This document shows, piece by piece, positions 36,201-47,309 of a DNA stretch of 64,000 nucleotides. Positions within the stretch are counted from its first letter, which is position 1, and each line of letters opens with the position of its first letter. The DNA is from Isoetes taiwanensis (Eukaryota; Streptophyta; Lycopodiopsida; Isoetales; Isoetaceae). The stretch is taken from assembly GCA_021234155.1 (NCBI GenBank), contig JAJEKV010000132.1, forward strand, positions 1,804,226 to 1,868,225. Reading direction: 5' to 3'. The translations under genes and the position numbers were made by a program. The notes beneath the pieces were generated by a model. The model was not told where the DNA came from. It saw only the letters and a program-made list of their open reading frames with translations, and did not search any database.

Positions 36201-37652
36201 TCTTATTTATCAAGATAAGTCTAAGATGATGTTTCACTCCCTTCAAGATAAGAAGGAAGCAAAGGCATGCTTATATTGCCCACTCGTATTAGGTACTTTA
36301 AATAAACCGGAAATATGTAAGACCTTGAAAAGGTAGAGCACATGTTCTCGTCCATAAGAAAAACCGAAAAGCAAAGGTCGGGTCTAACAAACTTCTTCAT
36401 CTTCGTGCATCTAACGTAAGAATAGTAGTCGGGTTTTGCCCTTCTAAAGCATTAACTTTGGGCATATGTGATTGTATAACCGCCATAAAGTCACGGTAAA
36501 GAGCATAACGTATTCACTTGCGCAATTGCCGGGCATCCCGTCTCTCCTCTCACGCTGCGGATGTAGTAGCACCGGAAAACATGTATAACATGAGAAAACC
36601 ATAAGCATCATATGGCTAAAAGACGAATTCACATATGGCGTTGGTTACACGGGATGTTTGTGATCCGCTAATTTTTTTCCGCCATATTTCCTCCATCTAT
36701 ATCCATGACTAAAGTGAGATTCGTCTCTTGTAAAACCTTGAAGAATTACGTTATTTTTAGCACGACCATTTCAATGGGATGCTTAGAAATTTGCAAACGT
36801 TTTTCAGACAATTGCATGTGCAAATGGGGAGGCCGCCTAAAAATGCAGAGCTTATTTAAAAAAAATTGCGAATCTAGAAAAATGGGGTGATTCGTAGAAT
36901 GCAAACCGCCATTACCATGTCTTCCTAAGCACTACATCAAACACCAATGTATAATAAATGTTGATGTCGCCAACACCATTTTTCCATAGCTCCATTGTTC
37001 TTTTGCTCATTTATTCTCGGTGGATCAATTGAAAGATCGCCTTGCCTTTCTAGCTCATTTAGAATTTTTGGTAAAACCCATCCACAACCAATCAACACCC
37101 TTCCAATCCAAGGCATCTGCAGCGATCATGCTATTTGGGATTATAGACTTTGTAATTGAACTAAAGCTCCATCAAGCATCACATCGGCCAAGAACAGAAT
37201 CGGCAATGCCGCTTTTAAGGCACAAAAGAGGATAAGGCATAGCCATTTTAGGCATGAGGCTTACTCCATATATTTGTGTCCGCACTATTTTTTCACAATG
37301 GAATACATCCTATCTTCGCGAAGTCGCAGACTGTAATATTGGAAGCCCATTTGTATCTGCTCCAATCCCTATTCTAAAAGAGGTTGGGCACAAAAACCCT
37401 CTGCACAAAATGCAATCCTTCAGATGAAACCTGACCCTAAGAACAAATCCGACCATCACAGTATCTTCCTAAGGACCTTCGCGTAGATCGCCATGGACCT
37501 AGTGCAACGGAAGACGATAAAGTCGAGAAAGAGGAAGAGAGAGAATTTTGCAGCGGAAATCGTGGCCGTCCAAATTTTAGGGCAAAATTTTAGACCATCA
37601 GATTTAGGGCAACATACACGACAGACATACAATATAATTTTATAATATAGGA
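33223..37652 (-). mobile_element. Helitron A, about 4.4 kb, non-autonomous
   Basis: The 5' end on the minus strand is at 37652: A|TCCTATATTATAAAATTATA, then TTGTATGTCTGTCGTG and GCCCTAAATC. The 3' end has the perfect 17-nt hairpin GCCCAGCAACGCTGGGC (33250-33234), a 7-nt spacer ACCATTA and CTAG (33226-33223). The following T is the first base of Helitron B. The interior has open frames on both strands (for example plus-strand 34423-34773 and 35038-35295, minus-strand 35003-35254) but no helicase or Rep motif that I can see, and none is recognised. An internal partial duplication lies at 34210-34360, where CGCCAATGTTAAG...ATGGCATTCACA recurs after 91 bp. It ends 385 bp upstream of the start codon of the reductase gene. 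Confidence 0.75.
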
Positions 37653-37689
37653 TATAAAGGAGGATATACTAGAAAATATTTTTTTTTTT

Positions 37690-37965
37690 TTTAAGTTTGC
37701 CATTCAATTGAAGGGTGACATTTCCAAAAGCCCTTCAAGTTGAATGGCATTTTTTTCCTCTTGCCGTTCATTTGCAGGCTGAAAAAAAGACGACCGTTCT
37801 TTGAAGGGCCAAAGGCCTCTTGAATGTTCAAATTCATTTTGCTTCTTTTTTTTCCCTGAACAGAGATGGCGGCTATGGCGGCCGTTCTTGAGTCATCTGT
37901 TGACTCAGGACATTCCTTTGCGAACCCAACAGTCTCCTTTTGAACGGGAGGTGCCCTGTAATGTT
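37690..37965 (+). repeat. Dispersed repeat R3, copy b, upstream of the reductase gene
   Basis: This is the second copy of the repeat at 27726-27975, ending about 70 bp before the reductase ATG. Its CTATGGCGGCCGTTCTTGAG word nearly equals the first 20 nt around the reductase start codon (CTATGGCGGCCTTTCTTGAG), which raises the possibility that the repeat carries a captured piece of that exon, or the reverse. A CACGT core is present just downstream (37985). Confidence 0.75.
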
Positions 37966-38037
37966 GCTACCTCGACGTGGCATGCCACGTAACGCTTGAT
38001 TTTAAGGCCTTTGACAAGCCTTGGACACAGCTCCGCT

Positions 38038-40019
38038 ATGGCGGCCTTTCTTGAGCTCTTGCTCCATGACAAGTCTACCCAATTGGGCCTGGCAGTTGCT
38101 GTTGTTTCTATTCTGACTGGTGCCATTTTCATCGCGATCTCAAGCTCTAAACCCAAAAGTAAGTCTTGTTGCCAATGCATTTTGCAATATTAGTGTATTA
38201 AAGTACAGATCCGTGTATTGGAGCAAATCTTTCTTTAAGTTTCCTCTTTTGGTGCTTGGCAGCTTGTGTGACAAAGTAGGCCGGTTTTGTGAATGACTGA
38301 TTAACTAAAACGATTCTTCTTGTTGCTTCTGTACAGAGGCTTTGAATCCGGAGACATGGATAAAATTCAGGCTTATCAAGCGTACTCAAGTTAGTCACAA
38401 TGTTGCTAAGTTTCGATTTGCTCTGCAAACTCCACAGACAATTTTGGGCTTGCCAATAGGCCAGCACATGAGTTGCAGGTTGTTATTCGCTCATAAGCAA
38501 AATATTGAGAGGTACTCGGTTAATTATGTTACCCTGCAGTGGCTTTGACAAGGACAATACGGAGGTTATCAAGCCATATACTCCAACTACCCTTGATACA
38601 GACGTTGGTTACTTTGAGCTTGTTGTAAAGGTTCGTCTTCCTTTTATTGAAATTCACCCTTTTTCACGTCTGTTAGTTCTTATGAGATGTTTTCTCTTCG
38701 TGACCAGATGTACCCTGAAGGCAGGATGTCACATCATTTTAGCCACTTGAAAGTTGGAGACTACCTTGCATGCAAGGGTCCAAAGGTGTGTACAGTTGTG
38801 CACATATTGCATCATAGTTTCGAATTTCTTATTGATTTACATTATTTTGTACTATCTGCTCACCATTAAAGCTCTATGCCATAGGGACGTTTTCAATACA
38901 AGCTAAATCAGACAAGGGCATTTGGAATGCTTGCTGGTGGTTCTGGGCTGACTCCAATGTTCCAGGTACAGTCACTTAAAGTATTCTTGAAATGTTTTTT
39001 GATAACTTTTACTCACCAGGGAGGTATGGTGTAGGTCACACGAGCTATCCTTGAAAACCCCAAAGACAAGACTAAGGTTTACTTGATCTATGGAAATGTC
39101 ACATATGAAGATATTTTACTTAAGGTAAGTTTTTTAACATGGCAGCAGTTTCTATCCATTCTTCATAGTCTTCAACAATTCTTCTCTTATATTGAAATCA
39201 GAGATAAGCATGATCTTTCCATGCCACATGCAGAGACTGCCCACTAGGTTCTGTATGATTCTTTGCTGTACATTAGAATGTCCTTTGTAAAAATACATAA
39301 AAGGCTGTAAAATGCCTGTTGCCAAACATGTAAGTATCCTAGAGATGCACCTTTTACAAAGGTTTTGCAGGGTTATGTTATTTATGCACGCTTCCGTATT
39401 TGTTGATATATGGCACAATGCACATGATTGCAATTGCATAATCATAATTTCATGTGATGCATAGACGTTTCCCAATAGGCGTTTCCCACATTACTGATAA
39501 TTTGTGAGTGTTGTAGTGTTTTCAATCAACTTGCAAGCACTTTTACTGGATTTGTTGGGTTCTCATTGGTGATTACTTCCAGGAAGAACTTGATAGTTTG
39601 GCAAAGAACTTTCCAGACCGTTTCCAAATTTACCATGTTCTTAACAAGGTACAGTCCATCTTATCTGTTCTTATGCAGTTAGTGCATCCATTTTTCTACC
39701 ACATTTATACTTAAAGGCGGTTTTCTTTAGCCTCCTGAGAACTGGACGGGAGGTGTGGGGTTCATAACTGCTGAAATGATTAAGTCCTTTTGTCCTCCAC
39801 CAGCACAAGATATTCAGGTAACCTTTATGCATTTTCAGGGAGCTACGTGTGTACATGTGTTTCTAAAGTCAACTTTATGAAGTTAAATGCAGTTGTGGTC
39901 CTAACAGTTGGTTTTCCATCTTAAAGATACTCAGATGTGGACCGCCTGCAATGAACAAAGCAATGGCTGCACACTTGGATGCCCTTGGATATACAAAGGA
40001 GACGCAGTTCCAATTTTAG
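38038..40019 (+). CDS. CBR1: NADH-cytochrome b5 reductase, microsomal CBR1 type
   Basis: Catalyses NADH-dependent reduction of cytochrome b5, supplying electrons to ER desaturases and related hydroxylases. Nine coding exons with GT/AG borders: 38038-38158, 38337-38478, 38540-38630, 38708-38785, 38885-38965, 39035-39124, 39583-39648, 39731-39817, 39927-40019. They join to 282 codons without stops, the usual length for plant CBR1. An N-terminal membrane anchor (residues about 15-34, [20 protein letters not shown]) precedes the FAD domain (KPYTPTTLD, the RxYT-type flavin motif with Lys in place of the Arg; GRMSHHF) and the NADH domain ([20 protein letters not shown]), ending FQF as in the family. 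The hydrophobic anchor without a transit peptide favours the ER form. The second intron-exon border gives SCSGFDKDN where relatives have CRGKD-like sequence, a minor difference. The exon structure is intact and the gene is probably active. A transposon-like repeat lies 70 bp upstream of the ATG and a Helitron ends 385 bp upstream. Confidence 0.95.
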
Positions 40020-41095
40020 ATCTATCATCTATGAAATCTATGAAGTTGTGGAATACCACATGACGTGTCGGCCAATACTCTAATTCTTTATATTCTTTTT
40101 CAAGCTATTTTTACCCTGAAAAGAAAAAGCATATACCTTTACCCTGAAGGGGAAGCATACATGCTCTTAAATGGGTCTGACAAAACCCGCTATTTGGGTT
40201 TATTGTCGAATGAATCTACATGAATTAATTCCTTTGAAACTTTCATCCTTCATTATTTTAGTGTAACTCTGTTATCATGGTACAAATGTGAAAATGATAA
40301 AGCGGCCATTCCGTACCATTAGACTTCCTGCCTGCGAATGGATTATTTATTTTTGCATGCACAATTTTTATCAAATCTTTGAAAGGATCCTGAGGCAACA
40401 AAATCTTTGAAGGAATTGGCTAAACTGATAGAAATTGAGGCAGTGGTAATAAGATGGGAATAACATCTCAAGCCAAACCAGCAGGAGCTCGTATGGTAAA
40501 AGCAATCGTATGGTTATAGAGCTATCGGAAATGGCATTTTAGTTTTATCCAGGCAGTTGCTGCAGTGCCCAATGTAGTATCGGATGTGCCATTGCATTTC
40601 CACAAGAAGCGATGTCAAGTTGCAGATGGTAGTCTAGCCATCCCTGTATACGGGACACAAGGGTGTGTGTTTTTTACTAGTTACTTTGCATAAAAATATC
40701 CAAATGAAGCGATTCTATTACACTCGAAGAGAATTATTACTTGTGTTAATAGCATTGTTGGTGCTTGGTTTAGACTTTGTGTTTGGAAGGTAGATTATCA
40801 CAGCAGTAGTGCAGAGTTAAAATCTGAGATGCAAACTAAGTTGTTGGATTCCAATGCTTCTGGGTTGCATTGCATACTGCCATTTTTGGGTTAAGAAGAA
40901 ACCAGAAACAATACGGAGGGTTAGGAAGAAACAAAACATACGGTCAAATGGTGAAATTCTTTATTGAATTGACCAGGTCGCTGACGAAGAGAAAGGAAGA
41001 AGAATGGGACACGGCATTGCAGAGGACTAAGTCTCCTGGATTGCTCATAAAGGATCGTCCACAGAAGAAGCTGGAAACAACATTCCGGCTCAAAA
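40020..41095 (+). other. 3' flank of the reductase gene
   Basis: AT-rich 3' UTR and intergenic sequence. A short tandem phrase (TATACCTTTACCCTGAA-like, 40110-40150) occurs soon after the stop codon. An open frame at 40870-41109 (MHTAIFGLRRNQKQYGG...) runs into the start of the next ORF in another frame and is not recognised. Confidence 0.5.
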
Positions 41096-41461
41096 ATGTG
41101 GGATTTTAGCAAGATGTGGCAGTTTTTTGGCCAATCCAGAGGCAATGCGGCAAATCAGGCCCCTGCCGGAGATGCAGTTGTAATTGAGAACAAAACAGGC
41201 AGCGAGATATATCTGCGAGAAGCTAATCGGCATATTAGAGGGCCTCTTCGCCATACGATCCTCCCTGATTCTACCGCAACTGTGCCTGCTACTGGAGACA
41301 CCTATTTCCGATGGGGTGTTTATGTGCCAATGCCAACGGAACCCAAATCCGACCGCAGCGCTAACTGCCATATTGAACAGCAGGATCTGCGCAATTGCTC
41401 TAAAATCACTATCCATTCAGACGGTGGTGACTATAAGATCCAGAAGCAGCCCCGAACTTAG
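41096..41461 (+). CDS. Hypothetical protein, 121 aa
   Basis: A single-exon ATG-to-TAG frame. The first 25 residues are a Gln/Asn/Ala-rich lead (MWDFSKMWQFFGQSRGNAAN), followed by an apparently beta-rich region (VVIENKTGSEIYLREANRH; DTYFRWGVYVPMP) and a C-terminal part with two cysteines (ANCHIEQQ, LRNCSKITIH). There is no signal peptide or membrane segment, so it is probably cytosolic if expressed. Balanced codon use and a compact composition make it look more gene-like than most open frames here. A second ATG seven codons in is an alternative start. I do not recognise the family. Its stop lies 64 bp before an inverted-repeat element that would fall in its 3' UTR. It could also be one exon of a larger gene. 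Confidence 0.5.
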   Translation: MWDFSKMWQFFGQSRGNAANQAPAGDAVVIENKTGSEIYLREANRHIRGPLRHTILPDSTATVPATGDTYFRWGVYVPMPTEPKSDRSANCHIEQQDLRNCSKITIHSDGGDYKIQKQPRT

Positions 41462-41524
41462 CAGGAGTTCTTGGTATGTTTTAGCCCTGTTTTTGGTCCA
41501 GTATTATTCATACGTTGTTTCATC

Positions 41525-42290
41525 CGTAAACGTCCACAGGGAGGAAATTTCTTGTTTTTTAGCCTTTTGTTCAAAACAGTAAACAACCTGCTGGGGAGCT
41601 CCGGCGGCGCCGCCAGAGCTCCGCCAAGAAACCTCCAGAAGGTTTTTTTATTTCAGTTGGATCACTCTGGCTTTCCAGAAGATTTTCTGATTTCAGAAGC
41701 TGAAGGTTACGCCTTGCAAAGCTCTGGCTATGGAGGTCGGACTGTGTTTAAACCTCCGTTTATTGTGTTTTCCGGATGCCATGCCTCTGCCATACTAGTT
41801 TGTTCCACGGCAAACAGAGCTTCCCATGCCATAGCTCCGCCACAGTAGTTCCGTCATACTGATGCATGAAAAGAACTGTCACAAAACAAAAGAAACAAGC
41901 AAGCTTGCAAAACAAAACGCTCCAGCCAGCCCGGTTCGATGCTCAGGCGGCGCCGCCAACGCTCTGCCAAGAAACCTCCAGAAGGTTTTTTTTGAAAGCC
42001 ATAGCCGGAGACTCTGAAGCCCGTTGAAAGCCATAGCCAGAAGACATAGCCATAGCTCGGAAGCTCTAAAGCCGGATTTTCATCTGATCAGACGCCCAGA
42101 AGCTCTGAAAGCCGGATTTTCAATCTATTCAAAAGCCATAAAAAGCCTTACCCGGAAGCCTTACCCTCAATCTGTCTGCGCAGGCCTGGTGATTTGGAGC
42201 AGGAAAGAACCGCCGGCCCGTTTGTGGTACTCTGCTCTAGAACAAATTTTTTTCGCCTAGCAAAAATTTCCTCCCTGTGGACCGTTTACG
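41525..42290. mobile_element. Putative 766-bp inverted-repeat element
   Basis: Left end 41525-41553 (CGTAAACGTCCACAGGGAGG...) and right end 42262-42290 are inverted copies differing by one inserted G and one substitution. Inside, the palindrome GGCGGCGCCGCC followed about 12 nt later by AAGAAACCTCCAGAAGGTTT plus a T-run occurs twice (41603-41649 and 41946-41993). The AACCTCC/GAAGGTT pair forms a small hairpin before the T-run. The middle also holds repeated AGCTCTGAAAGCCGGATTTT-like phrases (42060-42120). No transposase is seen and no clear target-site duplication. MITE-like. Confidence 0.55.
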
Positions 42291-42296
42291 TGGCGC

Positions 42297-42416
42297 AACC
42301 GCAATGGCTCGGGGGTTTCCTGAAATAAACCCCCTGGCGGCGCCGCTCGCGGCTGCCGCCGCTCGCGGGCGGCCGCCAGGGGGTTTATTTCAGGAAACCC
42401 CCTCCCCATTGCGGTT
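42297..42416. repeat. Large perfect-stem hairpin, 45-bp arms
   Basis: Arms 42297-42341 and 42372-42416 are reverse complements except for a 4-nt patch. They contain GGGGGTTTCCTGAAATAAAC on the left and its complement on the right. The 30-nt spacer is nearly pure G/C (GCTCGCGG repeats). The hairpin starts six bases after the right end of the preceding inverted-repeat element. Its outer words (AACCGC...GCGGTTTCC) resemble the inverted pair at 46805-46880. Confidence 0.85.
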
Positions 42417-42719
42417 TCCTCCATCATAAACTTTTTATTCCAAGTTTTCATCACTTAATAATTTGTTCCCGACTGAACGAACTACATCGAGTTTCTCTTG
42501 TTAGCCTAGAACTCTTTTTCTACACTTTTAATTAGAAATTCGTAAACAACGGGAGGGGCTTTTTTATTTTTATTTAGCACGTTTGCACAAATGCAAGTGG
42601 ACACTTTGAAGCAATTTTAGAGTGTCCACGTTGCTGCCAATTAAGATTTTTGTCCACGTGGATCACTTTCCATCATTGGATTTGATCGACGGTCACGAAA
42701 ATTAATGGAAATTCCACCG

Positions 42720-44972
42720 TGTCTTCCAAAGTTATGCCGGCGTTGGGAAAGCTACGGCGGGGCAGAGTTTCTTTTGCTTACGATTTTTCCAGAGCATCTC
42801 CGTTTCTCTGTTTGCTTTACCATAGTCCGTCGCTTGCTATATTTTCTGAGTTCTATTTCTTCGGCATACAATTCATGCTCTTTCTAGGGTTGTTGTTGGC
42901 AAAATAACACCTCCTCTGATAATCGGCATCCACTGGGTTCGCGGTTCAACAAAGAAAAGGTTTGATTCTTAGGGTCGGCCCGGGAAGAGCATATCGCTTT
43001 TTCGGTTTTTGGGGTCGCGATCAGCCGAATGGCGGAAATTGGCCTTTTGTGAAGCAACACTATGTCACGATAAATGAGACAACAGGGAGTGCTCTGTTCT
43101 ATTTTTCGTGGAAGCTGCAACGAATTCAACCTTTAAGCCCTTGGCCCTTTGGCTTAATGGAGGTAAGACTGGTAATTTGGCATAGAGGTGAATGTTACAT
43201 TTGCCTTGATCTCGATAACTTTGTTATTAGGTATTAGGTCCTGGGTGTTCCTCAATGGGAGGTGGAGCATTCACGAAACGGGCCCCGCTTTTTTTCCAAA
43301 TGGTGCGGGTTATGGCTCAAACCGAATAGATATACATGGAAGAAAGGCTCCTCTCTTCTTTAGACTTCGAATTCGGTACGTTCAAATGCCTTCGATTTTC
43401 CTAATTTCTCGATCTTGCCATTTGCGCCATGAATCTTCTTTTCGTGGAGTCCCCTATTAAAGTTGGTTTTTCCTATTCAAATACTAGCTCGAGGAGTATA
43501 ATATAGCTACAATGATGAAAAGGCAGTAAGTATTTGATTCGTTTGTCTCGTAGATTCTCTACTTTCCGCCTTATTTATTTAGCCTCGCCTTTATGGTTGT
43601 GTGCAATCATTAAGCTATGTTCGAGAGACTCTCCATTTAATATCACTATTCTTGTAAATAATATTAGAAATGCTACGCATTTGGCAAAGGCATTGTATTA
43701 TTCAACAGCTTTTTTGTTTTGTTTCTGACCTGGGGATTCTGTACAATTTACGTTCAACTGGTTAAAAAAGTTTTCAGAGTACAAGAACCACGATTTGTAT
43801 CTCAATTGGAGAAAGCTATGCAGGTCATAAATTAATTGTCATTTTCGATGTAGATGGTATAGTCTTACTGGAACTTGGTTATCTGTGGCTCTGTGCAGGA
43901 CATTACATTCCTCAGCTTGCTATTGCTTTTCTTCACTTCAATGAAATCCATAGAAACTTCAAGTTCAACATGAAGGGAATTGCAGTAGGTTTATTTGAAG
44001 TTAAACCCCAATATATTTGTTATAGAATTCTCATGTTCCATGCCGATTGGATCAACAGCTTGGAAACCCAGCTTTGAATATGCCAGCAGATACTGCTGTC
44101 AGCTCTACTAAAAGCCTCTTCAATATGATGAGCATGAGCTTACCAATGACATCGTTCCGGTTCTTAAAGCATTGCTGAAGAGGGGGCTACGCATCTGGAT
44201 CTTCAGGTATTTTTGTTCGTTTTTAGACCATATATATCTGCCAATACTAAGCTGCTAACCGGATACCGACACATATTCAGATTGCTTGCGGAAAATAAAT
44301 ATGTCATAGAATTGTGCTATTCGTCCATGTCAGTAGATTCAAAATTCAACCTCGATGGATAAAAGCTAATTCCCTCAATATTTTACCTATTCTGCCACTT
44401 TGTTCCCCTACACGGTCACTGGCCAGTCGATGTCATATAATTTACCATCTGCATTGTTGGTTTTAAATTAAGATATTTCAACACCAAACTATAATGATGG
44501 TAATTGTTTTTTTATTGACATGTACAGTGGAGACGAGGATTCTGTGGTCCCTTTTTTGGGAACACGCATGTTGGTTAATAAAATTGCAAAGGAATTGAAG
44601 CTACCAGTGACTTCGGCATATAGGCCTTGGTACTTAGATGATCAGGTATTTTACTTGCCATGTTTGTTCTCACCTATACAAAGTCTTTCTAAATTCTTCG
44701 TGTATAAGGTTGCTGGATGGTCACAAGCGTATGCAAATCTGACATTTGCAACTGTAAGAGGAGCAGCGCACATGGTCCCATTTTCACAACCTGAATTGTG
44801 TCAGGACAAACACTCTATCGGCACAATAATGATGTTATATGACATTCACACATTCTTCATTGGCAGACCACTGTTGCTAAAGCAACGAAACTTCAATGGA
44901 ATCGATTCCTGCAAACATGAAACGTTGAAACCATGGTTATACTCCTACAATCCAAACAGATACTGCAAATAA
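42720..44972 (+). pseudogene. Serine carboxypeptidase-like (S10) pseudogene
   Basis: The S10 peptidase order is readable but frames are broken. A hydrophobic leader (FMLFLGLLLA, about 42875) is followed by YVTINETTGSALFYFSW (about 43063), PLALWLNGG split from GPGCSSMGGGAF by an intron ending at 43227, NLLFVESPIKVGFSYSNTSS (about 43430-43490) and the nucleophile motif GESYAG (about 43808-43826). Next come GHYIPQLAIAFLHFNE (about 43908) and IVPVLKALLKRGLRIWIFS (about 44145). A last long frame opens with GDEDSVVPFLGTRMLVNK and continues FATVRGAAHMVPFSQPE (44520-44972). The Ser, Asp and His contexts of the catalytic triad can all be seen. Several frameshifts between the motifs and a diverged tail after the His motif argue that it is dead. 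Introns are retained, so it is a decayed duplicate, not a retrocopy. Confidence 0.8.
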
Positions 44973-46195
44973 AAAGTCTGAAGATCCATCAGCCTTAAAA
45001 AAAATGCTGAAAAAAAGTATGACAATTGTTTTAAATGTTAAAATCTCAGCCCAAATCATGGTGTTATAACCATGACCTGTTATAACCATGGTGTCGTCAT
45101 GATTTCAAAGTGTAGTATCATGTTCATTCCATTTTGGACTATGGGGATGTGAATGGAATGGATTCTACGAAACGATGTGGGAATCTAGGATTAAAACTTT
45201 GTTTCTAAATTACTCTATGTTATTTACAGTTGATAAGGATATTTATGTACAAATTAACGGGCTAACGGATTGGGTTAGTTAAATCGATATCCCTGACCTA
45301 CTACAGAAAACCGACCAGTTCTTGGATTCAAGCATGCTTTATTTTTTTCTTTAAGAAATCTGCCAATCCAGGATCAACAATTCTCTTCATGTTTTCCAAT
45401 ACCAGGTTATGTGGACATTATTTTTTCCAAATCCAGTAGCGATTGTTCCAATTTATTTATCCTCCCAAAAGACGACTGCTCTTTTGCTAGCCCAGTGTTG
45501 GGCTTCAATTTTCTGAATATGGCTATGGCTTTCAGCAAGCTTTGTGATGGGAATTAGATGGCATCATAAATTTCGGGACCCTAAAAAAAAAAGGTAAATC
45601 CTGATATGCAACTTAGGCTGCTTTGTAGATTTATAGGCATGGCAGATCGAAATAGAAAAATAATATTTATATAAAAATAGTCATACTCTCAGAAACATCA
45701 CAGGCTTAGACATATGCTCCTTTGTAGATTTATAGGTATGGTGGATCAAAATAAAAGATAATGTATAATGCACTGGAAGACGAAAACTATATTTTTTAAC
45801 GGAAACTATATTTTTTATTTTGTAACTAGAAATTAGCACTGCTTTTGATGGCATTGATATAGGGAACTTTCCGTAAGAAGTAATCAAACGTGCTTTTGAC
45901 TAGTTCCTCATGGATTCCTATTTTTGTTTCTTCTATGGAAACTTCTGTTGGTGGCGGAGCTTAAAAACCACCGGCATTATTTTGTACGCAAAACAATTTT
46001 CATACGTAAAACCATAAGCCACCGGTTTTGAGCCAAAGATTCATACAAAACAATTTTCAAAACAATTTTAAGCGGAGCCAGTTACAGAAACCATAAGCCG
46101 CTTAAGCCACCAGTATTGTTTTGTACAAAATAATTTCATATAATTTGACACAGTTAATACACAAGGCATACTGATCCATCGTAACATCCTCTGCA
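44973..46195. other. AT-rich spacer, no gene seen
   Basis: Contains a small duplication (ATAACCATG(A/G)... at 45064-45095) and a repeated phrase TGTAGATTTATAGG(C/T)ATGG at 45625 and 45723. Nothing else is supported. Confidence 0.4.
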
Positions 46196-46435
46196 GTCAG
46201 AACCGCCATTTTCTTGCATTCGCCGACAAAGAACCGCCATTTTCTTGCAAAGAAAAATTGCAATGAACAAGGCAATGGATTTTCTTGCAATGAAGCGATT
46301 GCATTTGGTTCTAAGAAGAAGGCGCCATTTTCTTGCAAAACGAATGCAATGAATAAAGTGCAATGGATTTTCTTGCAATGAACAGTGCATTTGCCGGCAA
46401 AGAACCGCCATTTTCTTGCAAAGAAACCCTTATTA
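46196..46435. repeat. Irregular repeat array, CCATTTTCTTGCAA words
   Basis: GCCATTTTCTTGCA occurs four times (about 46206, 46240, 46323, 46408), alternating with GCAATGGATTTTCTTGCAAT twice (about 46270 and 46362). This makes a higher-order A-A-B-A-B-A pattern over 240 bp. Open frames crossing it on the minus strand (repeated ARKWR/QENPL) are a product of the repeat. Confidence 0.75.
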
Positions 46436-46804
46436 TGTCTTGAAACCACTCTTCATTTGTCACACTGTCCTTTGCAATAACAGAATCACAAAGCAAAACC
46501 CGCTTTCCGCATTTGAAATCGCCGAAAAAACTCCAAATGTATTCACGCCGAGACCTCGCCGCATTCGCCGTAAGTCGTCCAACCGGCCGGAACCGAAAAA
46601 CAAGAGAAAGATCAAAGAACTCCTTGAAACTCGTCAAAAGCAGCTCCAAATCTGTCAAAGAGACAACGCAATGGATGCTTTCACAGTAGGGCCCTCCATA
46701 GAAGCAAATCGGGGAGCGCAAAGCTAGCCTCAAGAAAATGCTACCATCGCCGAACTACGCCATAGCTGTGATTCGAAAAAGCCCCCTCCATTTGTTCATT
46801 TAAG

Positions 46805-46880
46805 GGAACCGCCACGCCGCCGCGAAGTATGGCGCCTGAAAAGTTTCGGGCCACGGAAACTCCTCCCCGTGGCGGTTTCC
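46805..46880. repeat. Short inverted repeat, GGAACCGCCACG arms
   Basis: GGAACCGCCACG (46805-46816) and CGTGGCGGTTTCC (46868-46880) pair across a 51-bp GC-rich loop that itself contains GGGCCACGGAAACTCC. Similar in outer sequence to the hairpin at 42297-42416, so the two may belong to one family. Confidence 0.55.
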
Positions 46881-47309
46881 TATTACCTAAATTTAAACAG
46901 AACGTTGCATAAGAAAATCGAAGTCAATGTGCAATGGGAATGTTCATCATTAGTGCTAATGTCTAAATACATGATTAATCTAAATTTCGTCATCACCATG
47001 TGCACCATTAAGGTTTGTTCCGAAGTATATACTATCACGTTGGCAAATAGACATCATGGACCCTACCTTTGTCAAGTTGAGGAAATGGTAGCAAAGCTTT
47101 TTGTCTACATTTGTATTTGTCAATAAGAACGTGTGCCCCACAATGTCGAGCATTATTCTTGGATGCGTAAAAAACAGTTAGAAACATTCTGCCTTTTCCC
47201 TCCAATGTGACATGCCACGTGGTAAATTTCTAACCCAGGAATGTTACAGAGATTTCTTGACTGAAGCGAAGAACTTCCCGGCCTCCTGTTACAGCAAATT
47301 TACTCTACG

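Noticed and set aside
41184-41582. 132-codon frame overlapping the 121-aa ORF in another frame
   Set aside because: It shadows the 41096 frame, has an Arg/Ser/Leu-rich composition typical of an off-frame reading and runs into the inverted-repeat element.
46196-46435. CRISPR-like array
   Set aside because: Repeats are irregular, spacers are not uniform, the setting is a plant nuclear genome and there are no cas genes. None of the repeat arrays in this window is a CRISPR.
46102-46449. 115-codon minus-strand frame with repeated ARKWRFF / QENPL words
   Set aside because: Entirely a product of the irregular repeat array; the period, not selection, keeps it open.
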